Assembly: GCF_019711375.1 (NCBI RefSeq) | Contig: NZ_CP081295.1 | Span: 558,001 to 622,000, forward strand | From: Qipengyuania aurantiaca | GTDB lineage: Bacteria; Pseudomonadota; Alphaproteobacteria; Sphingomonadales; Sphingomonadaceae | Direction of reading: 5' to 3' | DNA: 64,000 nt | In this document: positions 19,184 through 27,453 of the stretch, one piece after another | How the letters are laid out: each line of letters starts with the position of its first letter | Numbering within the stretch: the stretch's first letter is position 1 | Notes under the pieces: model-generated | What the model was told of the DNA's origin: nothing | The model's input: the letters and a program-made list of their open reading frames with translations, nothing else | Database searches by the model: none | Program-made: the position numbers and the translations under genes

Positions 19184-21046
19184 TCAGCCCTTTCCCGCGC
19201 CCGCTGCAATCCACCGGTCGATCTTAGCCTCCAGCACGGGAAGCGGCAGGGCGCCGCTGTCCAGCACTTGCGCATGGAAATCGCGGATGTCGAAAGCCGC
19301 GCCCAATTGCTGCTCGGCCTTGGCGCGCAGTGCCTGGATCTTGAGCGCGCCGACCTTGTAGGCGAGCGCCTGCCCGGGAATCGCGATATAGCGTTCGACC
19401 TCGGCGATCACCTCGGTCTCGGTCAGGCCGGAATTTTCCAGCATGAAGGCAATCGCCTGCTCGCGGGTCCAGCCCTTGGCGTGGAGCCCGGTGTCGACCA
19501 CCAGCCGCATCGCCCGCAGCTGCTCGTCCTGCAGCGTGCCGTAGCGGTTCCACGGATCCTCGAAGAAGCCCATCTCATAGCCCAGCGTCTCGGCATAAAG
19601 GGCCCAGCCTTCGATATAGGCGGTGTTGCCGCCGAAGCGCATGAAGCTTGGCAGGGCCTCGTTCTCGCGCGCGAGGCTGATCTGGAAGTGATGCCCCGGC
19701 GCGCCTTCATGGAGATAGAGCGTGACGATACCCGTCGTCAGGCGGCTCGGCAGGTCATAGGCGTTGAAGTAGAAGGTGCCGGGTCGTGATCCGTCGGGCG
19801 CGCCGTCCTGATAGGACCCGCCTGCCTCGAACTTTTCGCGATATTCCTCATAGGGCTTGATCACGAGCGGGGTCTTCGGGACCAGCGAGAAATAGGCACC
19901 GATGCGCTCGTCCACCTCGTGGCCGATATCGTAATAGGCCTGCGTCAGCGCCTCGCGGCTTTTCGGCTTGAATTGCGGATCGGTCCGCACGTAATCGAAG
20001 AATTCGTTGAGCGTGCCGGTGAAGCCGACCTCTTCCTTTATCTCTTCCATGCCCGTCTTGATCCGGGCGGTCTCGGACAGGCCGAGATCGTGGAGGTAAT
20101 CGGGGGTGAGCGGCAGCGTGGTCGAACCCTCGATCAGGTGCTGATAGAGCGCCGCCCCGCCCTTCATCTGCGAAAGGCCCACGCTTTCGCGCGCGGCACC
20201 GTAATATTCGTCACGCAGGAAATCGCGCAGGCGCATATGCGCGGCGTAGACGGCCTCGACCGCATCGAGATATTCGAACTTAAGCCGCTTCTTCTCCTCC
20301 GCGCTGAAGCTGTCGGGGAAGTTGTCGACCGGCATCCAGAAGGGCGATTCGTGGTATTCCATCGACAGCTGGGTATCGATCTGGCTGATCACGTTTCCGA
20401 TGGTCAGGCGCGTTTCGAGGACGCCGCTGTCCATCCCTTCGCGGAACCGCGCTATCGCGCGGTCGATGATCGCGACATATTCCGCGTGGCGCGCAAGATT
20501 GTTCTCGTGGTCCTCGACCGTCGCCAACGTGACCCCGCCCTCGCCGCTCGCAAGGCTGGGGTAGAAAGTGTGCAGGCCGCTGAAATGGTTGATGGGGCGA
20601 ACCTGCGTTACTGCGAGCAGTTCGGGCTCCAGCCCCTTCAACGTGCGCTGCTGGTCGAATTCGAACACGTCATAGGCGAGCTGGTCGGTCGGCGAGAGGG
20701 CCGCGCGGTCGATCGCTTCCAGCTGCTGCAGGTTGAGCGCGGCATCGGCGCGGCTGGCTTCGGTGTATGCGTCGCTGAAATAATCGCCCAGCCGATCGGC
20801 ATAGCGCGTGTCGCCGCGAAACAGGCCGCTTAGAGGGTTGAGCTTGAGATCGCGTTCGTCCGCTTCCGCGAAGAGCGCGAAGAGCGCGTCATGGGCGACA
20901 CTCTCGTCTGTCGCTGAGACCGGGGTTTCGGCGGCAGCGACGGCGCCGTCCCCTTCTGTAGCCGTCTGGTCGACGGTGCCGGTCGTGGCACACGCTGCAA
21001 GCGCTAGCGCCGAAGCGCCGCACACGGCGAGGCGGGCGATATTCAT
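19184..21046 (-). CDS. DUF885 lipoprotein, putative zinc-peptidase-like enzyme
   Basis: 620-residue exported protein of the DUF885 family. The start at 21046 gives a lipoprotein signal (ARLAVCGASALALAACATTG) with a LAAC lipobox; an upstream in-frame start would hide it. The C-terminal half has the putative metal-binding segment YLHEGAPGHHFQISLA and the downstream EGWALYAETLGYEMG, resembling HExxH metallopeptidases. The substrate is unknown. An 8-bp hairpin, GAAAGGGC (19169-19176) with GCCCTTTC (19187-19194), encloses the stop codon in its loop. Confidence 0.9.
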   Translation of the reverse strand: MNIARLAVCGASALALAACATTGTVDQTATEGDGAVAAAETPVSATDESVAHDALFALFAEADERDLKLNPLSGLFRGDTRYADRLGDYFSDAYTEASRADAALNLQQLEAIDRAALSPTDQLAYDVFEFDQQRTLKGLEPELLAVTQVRPINHFSGLHTFYPSLASGEGGVTLATVEDHENNLARHAEYVAIIDRAIARFREGMDSGVLETRLTIGNVISQIDTQLSMEYHESPFWMPVDNFPDSFSAEEKKRLKFEYLDAVEAVYAAHMRLRDFLRDEYYGAARESVGLSQMKGGAALYQHLIEGSTTLPLTPDYLHDLGLSETARIKTGMEEIKEEVGFTGTLNEFFDYVRTDPQFKPKSREALTQAYYDIGHEVDERIGAYFSLVPKTPLVIKPYEEYREKFEAGGSYQDGAPDGSRPGTFYFNAYDLPSRLTTGIVTLYLHEGAPGHHFQISLARENEALPSFMRFGGNTAYIEGWALYAETLGYEMGFFEDPWNRYGTLQDEQLRAMRLVVDTGLHAKGWTREQAIAFMLENSGLTETEVIAEVERYIAIPGQALAYKVGALKIQALRAKAEQQLGAAFDIRDFHAQVLDSGALPLPVLEAKIDRWIAAGAGKG

Positions 21047-21233
21047 CCTGTTTCCCTCGAAGATTGCTTCGAAAACGCGCTTACAAGGACCGCCGGAGAA
21101 CACAAGCCGCAGACCGCCGACAGTCTATCGGCATCGACGGAGGGCTTCACACCGCAAGCCCGGCCCGGTTTGCCTTACGCACGGGCCTCGCTATGAGTGC
21201 GCGCAAACGCATCCATGAAGGAGAGGATCGCAT

Positions 21234-23291
21234 ATGAAACTTCGCCCCATCGCCCTTGCCGCAAGCTTGCTGGCCGGTGCCTCGATCACCGCCACGGCGC
21301 AGGCGCGCCCGATGACGCCGGAAGATGTCGCCAAGCTGGAAAGCGTGGGCACCATCGCGGTTTCGCCCGATGGCAGCCGCATCGCCTACACCACCGCCAG
21401 CCTGCCCGACATCACCGATGGCGAGGAAAACGGCAGCACCGAGCAGCAGCTCAAGATGGCCTACGCGCCGATGAACGCGCGCGACTTTTTGCCCGAAGAC
21501 ATGAGCGTTTCGGGCATCACCTTCTCGCCCGATGGCCGCATGGTGAGCTTCCTGTGGGCCGATGAGGACGAAGACCGCGCCGTATGGGGTATTCCCGTGG
21601 ATGGCGGCGCGCAGCGCAAGCTCGCCGCAGTCGAGGATGCCAGCGTGCGCTCCTTCGCCTGGGCACCCGACGGCTCGCGCATCTGGATGCTCGCCTCGGC
21701 AGAGAACGACGAGGCCCGCGAGAAGGAATCCAAGGCCGGCTTCAACGCCATCGTCTATGAGGAAGAGGCGCGCCTCAACCGCCTGTTTTCCGCCGCCGTC
21801 GGTACCGAAGTTGACGAGGACCCGGTGGCCGTCACCATCCCCGGCTATGTCAGCGCCTTCAAGGTCGCTCCTGGCGGCAAGACCGCCGTGGTCCAGAGCG
21901 CTCCGACGCCGCAGATCGACGATGAATACACCTCCAAGCGGGCCCATGTGATCGATTTGACGAGCGGCAAGGTCCTGCGCGTCGTCGAAACCCCCGGCAA
22001 GCTGGGCGACATCGAGATTTCGCCCGATGGAAAGCAGCTGTCCATGATCGCGGGCGTCGACATGAACGACCCGGCGGATACCACGCTGCACCTGGTCGAT
22101 GTCGCCAGCGGCAGCTACCGCGCGCTCAATGCAGGCGCGCCCGAAGCGGCGGTCGATGCCGAATGGCTCGCCGACGGCCGCCTTGCCGCCGTCATCCACA
22201 AGGGCGCCCAGTCTGCGCTCCGCATCTACAACGCCAATGGGACCGTTGCCGAGGAACACGATGGCGGCGCACTCATCCTCACCAGCGTCGAGGCAGGCGG
22301 CAAAACGCTGGCCGTCGAAGCCAACAGCCCCACCCATCCGACCGAACTGTTCGTCTGGAACAAGGGCAAGTTCGCCCGCTGGACGCAGCACAACCCGTGG
22401 CTGTCGGAGATCGATTTCGGCAAGCAGCGCACCTTCCGCTACACCGCGCGCGACGGGCAGGAAGTCGAAGGCGTGCTGATCGAGCCGGTCGGCGGAGCCC
22501 CGCGCGGCGGCGCCCCGCTGATCCTCAATGTCCACGGCGGCCCCGAAGCGCATGACAGCAACGGCTGGCAGACCGCCTATTCGAAGCCCGGCCATGTCGC
22601 GGCAGGCCAGGGCTATGCCGTCTTCCTGCCGAACTATCGCGGATCGACCGGCTATGGCACGGCCTTCTCCAAGCAGCACACGGGCAATTACACCGATCCG
22701 GAATTCACCGACCTGGTCGACGCCAAGCGCGCGCTGGTCGAGGCTGGCATTGCCGACCCTGATCGCACCGGCGTGACCGGTGGTTCCTATGGCGGTTATG
22801 CCACGGCATGGTCCTCCACCGCGCTGTCGGACGAATTTGCCGCGGGCGTGATGTTCGTCGGCATTTCGAACCAGATCTCGAAGTTCGGCACGACCGACAT
22901 TCCTTACGAGATGTACAACGTCCACTCGGGCAAATGGCCGTGGGACGACTGGCAGGCCATGCTCGAAGTCTCGCCGATCTACCATGTCGACAAGGCCAAC
23001 ACGCCGCTGCTCATCCTGCACGGCGCGGAGGACACCCGCGTCGCGCCGAGCCAGAGCTACGAGCTCTATCGCTCGATGAAGGTGCGCAAGCCCGATGTGC
23101 CGGTGCGCCTCGTGCTCTATCCGGGCGAAGGCCACGGCAACCGCAAGGCCGCAGCGCGCTACGACTATAACCTGCGCATGATGCGCTGGTTCGACACCTA
23201 TCTGAAGACCGGCGACCGCGACGCGGAAATCCCGGACGCACGGCCGGTCCTGCCGGAAGGCACGACCGGAGCGGCAAAGAAGGACGACTGA
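21234..23291 (+). CDS. S9-family serine peptidase (prolyl oligopeptidase/DPP-like)
   Basis: 685-residue secreted peptidase. A Sec signal peptide (residues 1-24, ending TATAQA) is followed by a TolB-like beta-propeller (about 30-390) and an alpha/beta-hydrolase domain. The catalytic triad is visible: Ser in TGGSYGGYATAW (about residue 517), Asp in GAEDTRVAPSQS (about 599) and His in GEGHGNRK (about 632). It is expected to trim oligopeptides in the periplasm or outside. GGAGAGGA precedes the ATG. It is divergent from the DUF885 gene and is followed by a near-perfect terminator. Confidence 0.95.
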   Translation: MKLRPIALAASLLAGASITATAQARPMTPEDVAKLESVGTIAVSPDGSRIAYTTASLPDITDGEENGSTEQQLKMAYAPMNARDFLPEDMSVSGITFSPDGRMVSFLWADEDEDRAVWGIPVDGGAQRKLAAVEDASVRSFAWAPDGSRIWMLASAENDEAREKESKAGFNAIVYEEEARLNRLFSAAVGTEVDEDPVAVTIPGYVSAFKVAPGGKTAVVQSAPTPQIDDEYTSKRAHVIDLTSGKVLRVVETPGKLGDIEISPDGKQLSMIAGVDMNDPADTTLHLVDVASGSYRALNAGAPEAAVDAEWLADGRLAAVIHKGAQSALRIYNANGTVAEEHDGGALILTSVEAGGKTLAVEANSPTHPTELFVWNKGKFARWTQHNPWLSEIDFGKQRTFRYTARDGQEVEGVLIEPVGGAPRGGAPLILNVHGGPEAHDSNGWQTAYSKPGHVAAGQGYAVFLPNYRGSTGYGTAFSKQHTGNYTDPEFTDLVDAKRALVEAGIADPDRTGVTGGSYGGYATAWSSTALSDEFAAGVMFVGISNQISKFGTTDIPYEMYNVHSGKWPWDDWQAMLEVSPIYHVDKANTPLLILHGAEDTRVAPSQSYELYRSMKVRKPDVPVRLVLYPGEGHGNRKAAARYDYNLRMMRWFDTYLKTGDRDAEIPDARPVLPEGTTGAAKKDD

Positions 23292-23321
23292 CCCCGCGCC
23301 AAGACGGCCACAACCTGCTAG

Positions 23322-23359
23322 ACCCGCCCTTTCGTTACCATGCGAAAGGGCGGGTTTTT
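23322..23359 (+). terminator. 12-bp perfect intrinsic terminator overlapping the next gene's start
   Basis: CCCGCCCTTTCG (23323-23334) pairs with CGAAAGGGCGGG (23343-23354) around an 8-nt loop and is followed by TTTTTG. The loop ends with the ATG (23340-23342) of the next reading frame, whose first codons are encoded by the 3' arm. Confidence 0.9.
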
Positions 23360-23870
23360 GCGTTCACTTCTTGCCATTGCCGTGGGGATCGGACTCGTTG
23401 CCGCAGGGTTCGGCTATATTCGCGACATCGATACCATGCCGATGGTGATGAAGGTGATCTTCGTCCTGTTCGGCGGGGTGCTCATCTATGCCGGGCTCTA
23501 TCATCTCTGGCTTCGGATCCAGCGGCGCAGGGCCTACACCGGCGGGCGCGAGCGGCAGGGCACCGCGCGCTTGCTGAAGCCGCTGGACGAGGATGACGCT
23601 CTCGCCTTCGTCCTTTTCGCGAACAGCCATTCCGAATGGCTGATGTCGGTCGACCGCGGCAGCATCCGGCAGATCGAGAGCGGGCTTGGTGAAGGCCTGC
23701 CCGCCCGCGCCTATCTCGGCAATGACGACCGGATTTACGGTCTCGACATCGGCTCCACCAAGGCGCTGCCGATTTCGGTCGGGACGCCCTATGGCGGCAA
23801 GCTCAAGGAGCGCGTCGACTGGGCCGAGCGCAAGAAAGCCGAATGGGCTGCGCGCAAGCGCGAGGACTGA
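23340..23870 (+). CDS. Small membrane protein of unknown function
   Basis: 176 residues (if the ATG is used) with two N-terminal membrane segments (LLAIAVGIGLVAAGFGYI and VIFVLFGGVLIYAGLYHLWL), then a soluble charged domain ending in a Lys/Arg/Glu/Trp-rich tail (ERKKAEWAARKRED). The start is uncertain: the ATG has no ribosome binding site and sits in the loop of the terminator of the upstream peptidase gene. A TTG at 23358, seven bases after AAGGG, is a reasonable alternative and would remove six residues. No family recognised. Confidence 0.75.
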   Translation: MRKGGFLRSLLAIAVGIGLVAAGFGYIRDIDTMPMVMKVIFVLFGGVLIYAGLYHLWLRIQRRRAYTGGRERQGTARLLKPLDEDDALAFVLFANSHSEWLMSVDRGSIRQIESGLGEGLPARAYLGNDDRIYGLDIGSTKALPISVGTPYGGKLKERVDWAERKKAEWAARKRED

Positions 23871-23874
23871 GCCG

Positions 23875-24468
23875 TCAGCCCGCCGCCTGCCACTCGCCGA
23901 TCGCCTCGACCGGCCAGATCAGCATGATGAAGTTGAGGGTCAGGTTATCGCGCACGACCATCGCCGCCACGGTCTCCATGATGATTGCGAGCACCACGGT
24001 CACTTTCACCGGCAGCTTCAGCGCGAGGTAGAAGCCGAGGCTCATCCAGCCGAGGTCGGCAAGCGAGTTGATGATGCTGTCGCCCGAATAGCCCCAGTTG
24101 ACCGTGACCGAGCGATAGCGGTCGATGACCCAGGACATGTTCTCGACAATCTCCCATACGGCCTCGAGCGCGATGGCGAGCGCGAAACTCCACTTCGCCG
24201 CGCCCTTCCCGCCGATCTTCAGCTTCGCGAACAGAAGCCAGCCGAGTGCGTAGAACAGCATGCCGTGGATGATGTGGCTCGGCGTGTACCAATCGGCGAG
24301 GTGCTGGCTGTTGCCCGAAGAATTGATGTTGCCGTGCCACAGCTTGACGTAGCCGCATTCGCATATCGGCGGTCGGTCCATCGCGTAAAGGATCGCGAGC
24401 GTGGCGATCACGAGGACAAGCGACAGGGTGAGCGCTGCGCGATGCGGCTTGAGCGACCGGTTCTTCAT
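23875..24468 (-). CDS. DUF2585 (UPF0314) family membrane protein
   Basis: 197-residue membrane protein with four to five hydrophobic segments. The conserved motifs of the DUF2585 family are visible: CECGYVKLWHG, QHLADWYTPSHIIHG and VWEIVENMSWVIDRYR. The ATG at 24468 is preferred to an upstream TTG. Function unknown. It ends 4 bp from the end of the convergent membrane-protein gene, leaving no room for an intergenic terminator. Confidence 0.88.
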   Translation of the reverse strand: MKNRSLKPHRAALTLSLVLVIATLAILYAMDRPPICECGYVKLWHGNINSSGNSQHLADWYTPSHIIHGMLFYALGWLLFAKLKIGGKGAAKWSFALAIALEAVWEIVENMSWVIDRYRSVTVNWGYSGDSIINSLADLGWMSLGFYLALKLPVKVTVVLAIIMETVAAMVVRDNLTLNFIMLIWPVEAIGEWQAAG

Positions 24469-24526
24469 GGGCGCGACCCTGCGGCGGGAATGCCCCGCTG
24501 CCAAGAGACGCGCCCTCGCTTATCCG

Positions 24527-25423
24527 CTAGAAGGTGTAGCCGACGCCCAGCGCGACGAAATACTGGTCGTTATTGCCGCGAATGCTGGTGAAGGGCGTGT
24601 CGGCCGCATCATTGACCAATTTCGACCAGCCGCCGATGCCGACAAGAGACAAGCCGCCATCGGTGACATCGCCGCTGAGGTCATGCGCGAGCAGCAGGTT
24701 TACGCCGTAGCTTTGCATCCCGCCTTCGGCCTGGAAACCGGGCAGCACGTTTTCGTCCGGCAGCAGCGTGTTGAACTGCGGCACGGAGTAGTAATAGTCG
24801 GCAAACTTGTCGTCGACGAAGGTCGTGCTGAGCGAGAGCGAGGCGGCGGTCGCGCGGCTGAGCGGCGAGAAATAGGTGACGCTCGGGCTCCAGTACATGC
24901 CGCCATGCGCGCCCGCGACATCCCAGGCCGCGTCGAGATTGACCGAGAGACTATCATAGGGGTGAAGGAGTTTGGGAAAGCTCACCCCGACGCTGCCGCC
25001 CAGTTCCACGGCCCGGTCGAGTTCGCCATAGGCTGCCACCACATCGTCGTTGATGTCGTCGACATCCGCGCGGTCGCTGCGCAGGCGCACCATGGGGCCG
25101 GCGGAAAAGCCGATGCCCTCGTCGGGATCGGGAATGAAGTCGAGCGCGAGGCCCGCGGGGCGCGGATTGACCTTGATGCCGGCGAAGCTCGCCTGGACGA
25201 TGGGCAGGATGTTGATGTTGTAATCGTCGCTGCCCGAATAGCTGGCGTTGTATCCCACGCCGATGCCGACGCTGAGGAAATCGCCGTCGAAAACGGTTTC
25301 GGGCGGACCGGCGGGCAGCGGTTCCTCGACTTGCGTTTCCTGTGCGAGGACCGGCGTTGCCGAGACGGATATGAGAAGGGCTGCGGCGATGGACGCAGGT
25401 CGAACCATTTGATTAACCCCCAT
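24527..25423 (-). CDS. MipA/OmpV-family outer-membrane protein
   Basis: 298-residue predicted beta-barrel. A signal peptide (SIAAALLISVSATPVLAQ) leads to alternating amphipathic strands and a C-terminal strand ending in aromatic phenylalanine (FVALGVGYTF), the outer-membrane insertion signal. The family includes MipA, a scaffold for murein hydrolases, and OmpV. The start at 25423 is chosen because a purine-rich GGGA lies upstream; an ATG at 25408 is also possible. Divergent from the DUF2059 gene. Confidence 0.88.
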   Translation of the reverse strand: MGVNQMVRPASIAAALLISVSATPVLAQETQVEEPLPAGPPETVFDGDFLSVGIGVGYNASYSGSDDYNINILPIVQASFAGIKVNPRPAGLALDFIPDPDEGIGFSAGPMVRLRSDRADVDDINDDVVAAYGELDRAVELGGSVGVSFPKLLHPYDSLSVNLDAAWDVAGAHGGMYWSPSVTYFSPLSRATAASLSLSTTFVDDKFADYYYSVPQFNTLLPDENVLPGFQAEGGMQSYGVNLLLAHDLSGDVTDGGLSLVGIGGWSKLVNDAADTPFTSIRGNNDQYFVALGVGYTF

Positions 25424-25527
25424 GAAGTTATTTCCCTTGCCAACGTGCATCATCCCGCCACGTTCCTCAAACGATGTGTGCCGTCAGCGATTGCGGCGGA
25501 GCGGCGACATCCATAGAAGGCAGACCC

Positions 25528-26259
25528 ATGACCAGACTGATTTCCCTTCTCGCCCCGCTTGCCTTTGCCACGGGGCTGGCCAGCGCTGCGAACGCTCAGG
25601 AAGCCGAAGCCGTCGCTTCCGCCAGCGAAACGAGCAGCTATGACGCGCTGCTCGATTCGATGCTGGACGGGCTCGATCGCGAACAGTTGATCGACAACCA
25701 GCTCCGCGTTGCGAAGTCCTTTTGGGAGGCCGACGCCAATGTCGTGGCTATGGAAGCGCAGCATCCCGGCCTGATGGACGCCATGGTCCGCGCCATGCGG
25801 CCGATCCTGATCCGCGTCGATGCCGAGCTGCAGAACGAATACCGCGACGATTTCGTAGCCGCCATTGCCGCCACGGTGACGGCGGAAGAAGCCAGCACCA
25901 TTGCCCAATTCTACAGTTCGGACCTCGGCGTGAAGATGCTGTCGGGCATCAGTGCCACGTACGATGGCAAAGAATCCATCGCGAAGACGCTCGAAAGTGG
26001 CGCCCCCACCAACGAGACTTTCGACCGCGACACCGCTGTGACTACAAACCACGTAGTGCAGACCCTGTCCGCCGAGGAGCAACAGGAACTGGTGGCGCAG
26101 TTCACGAGCAAGCCGGCGCTTCAAAAACTTCCGGCGATCCAGCAGGCGATGCGTCCCATCCGCATACAGATGGAACGCGCAGGCATGGCTCCCGAACGCC
26201 AGCGCGTGATCCAGGAGGCTGTCCGCAAGGCGGCCATGGATCACATGGCGAATTCCTAG
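25528..26259 (+). CDS. DUF2059 exported protein
   Basis: 243-residue protein with a signal peptide (TRLISLLAPLAFATGLASA) and a helical body typical of DUF2059, with paired helices around TAEEASTIAQFYSSDLGVKM (about residues 116-135). The family is periplasmic and without defined function. The ATG at 25528 follows AGAAGGCAG. It ends 18 bp before crtY on the same strand, so it may share transcription with the carotenoid genes, though its role there is not evident. Confidence 0.85.
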   Translation: MTRLISLLAPLAFATGLASAANAQEAEAVASASETSSYDALLDSMLDGLDREQLIDNQLRVAKSFWEADANVVAMEAQHPGLMDAMVRAMRPILIRVDAELQNEYRDDFVAAIAATVTAEEASTIAQFYSSDLGVKMLSGISATYDGKESIAKTLESGAPTNETFDRDTAVTTNHVVQTLSAEEQQELVAQFTSKPALQKLPAIQQAMRPIRIQMERAGMAPERQRVIQEAVRKAAMDHMANS

Positions 26260-26277
26260 GCGGGGCAGGCTCCCGGC

Positions 26278-27453
26278 GTGCTCGACATCGCAATCGTCGG
26301 CGGCGGTCTGGCCGGTGGGCTGACCGCGCTGGCGATCCGTCGGGTTGCGCCGGACCTGTCCTTCGCCCTGTTCGAGGCGGGCGACAGCTTCGGAGGCAAC
26401 CACCGCTGGAGCTGGTTCGAGCATGACCTCGATGCCGAAGCCACCGCCCTCCTCGCGCCGTTCGACAAGACCGAATGGAGCGGCGGCAACGAGGTGCGCT
26501 TCCCCGCGCACAGCCGCATTCTCGCCAGCAATTACCGCTCGCTCGACAGCCGCGATTTCGACGCCGCGCTTCGCCGCCTCCTGCCACAGAAAGCGATCCG
26601 CACCTCCTCGCGCGTGGCGGGCCTCGATAAAGGCGGCATTACGCTGGCCGATGGCGAACGTATCGCCGCTCAATGCGTGATCGATTGTCGCGACGGAGCG
26701 GGAAGCGAGCATCTGACCGGCGGATGGCAGGTCTTCCTCGGCCAGCACCTCCGCACCGAGGCGCCCCACGGGATCGAACGCCCGGTCATCATGGACGCCA
26801 CGGTCGAACAGGCGAACGCCTATCGCTTCGTTTACCTCCTGCCGCTCGGCGAGGACGAAATCTTCGTCGAGGACACCTATTACGCCGACAGCCCCGAGCT
26901 CGACGCGGGAACCCTGCGCGCGCGGATCGAGGCCTATGGCTGTGCGAAAGGCTGGCAGGCGAAGGTCTTGCACGAGGAAACCGGCGTCCTCCCGGTCATC
27001 ACCGGCGGAGATTTTGGCGCCTATCGCGCTTCGCTGAGCATTGCGGGCGTCGCGCTGGCGGGCGCGCGCGGAGGCTTCGTCCATCCGCTCACCAGCTACA
27101 CCATGCCAATTGCCGCCGATAACGCGCTCGCCATCGCGCGGGCGGCCCAGGCCGACCTCGCCGCCCTGCCCGAATTCGTCGAGCACCGTGCGAAGGAACA
27201 TTGGCGCGCGACGGGCTATTATCGCATGCTCGGCAAGATGCTGTTCCAGGCGGCACGGCCTGCGGAACGATATCGCGTGTTCGAGCGCTTCTATCGCCTA
27301 CCCGAACCCCTCATCGAACGCTTCTACGCCGCCCGCTCTACCCCGCTCGACAAGATGCGCATCCTCACCGGCAGACCGCCCGTACCTGTCGCTCGCGCCA
27401 TCCCTGCCCTGCTTGGCAAGGGCACACCGCTCGTCCAAGAGATCGATCCATGA
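26278..27453 (+). CDS. crtY: Lycopene beta-cyclase
   Basis: 391-residue flavoprotein cyclising lycopene ends into beta-carotene. The N-terminal dinucleotide-binding motif (IAIVGGGLAGGLTALAI) and the CrtY segments NHRWSWFEHD, VFLGQHLRTEAPHG, IERPVIMDATV and GGFVHPLTSYTMP are present. Starts with GTG at 26278. Its TGA overlaps the crtI ATG (ATGA), implying translational coupling. First committed carotenoid gene of the crtY-crtI-lipoprotein-LOG-crtB unit; beta-carotene is the expected output, and any hydroxylase or ketolase would lie outside the window. Confidence 0.95.
   Translation: MLDIAIVGGGLAGGLTALAIRRVAPDLSFALFEAGDSFGGNHRWSWFEHDLDAEATALLAPFDKTEWSGGNEVRFPAHSRILASNYRSLDSRDFDAALRRLLPQKAIRTSSRVAGLDKGGITLADGERIAAQCVIDCRDGAGSEHLTGGWQVFLGQHLRTEAPHGIERPVIMDATVEQANAYRFVYLLPLGEDEIFVEDTYYADSPELDAGTLRARIEAYGCAKGWQAKVLHEETGVLPVITGGDFGAYRASLSIAGVALAGARGGFVHPLTSYTMPIAADNALAIARAAQADLAALPEFVEHRAKEHWRATGYYRMLGKMLFQAARPAERYRVFERFYRLPEPLIERFYAARSTPLDKMRILTGRPPVPVARAIPALLGKGTPLVQEIDP

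Noticed and set aside
21147..23135. 662-codon open frame antisense to the S9 peptidase
   Set aside because: The + strand frame has a signal peptide and complete catalytic triad; the antisense frame has none.
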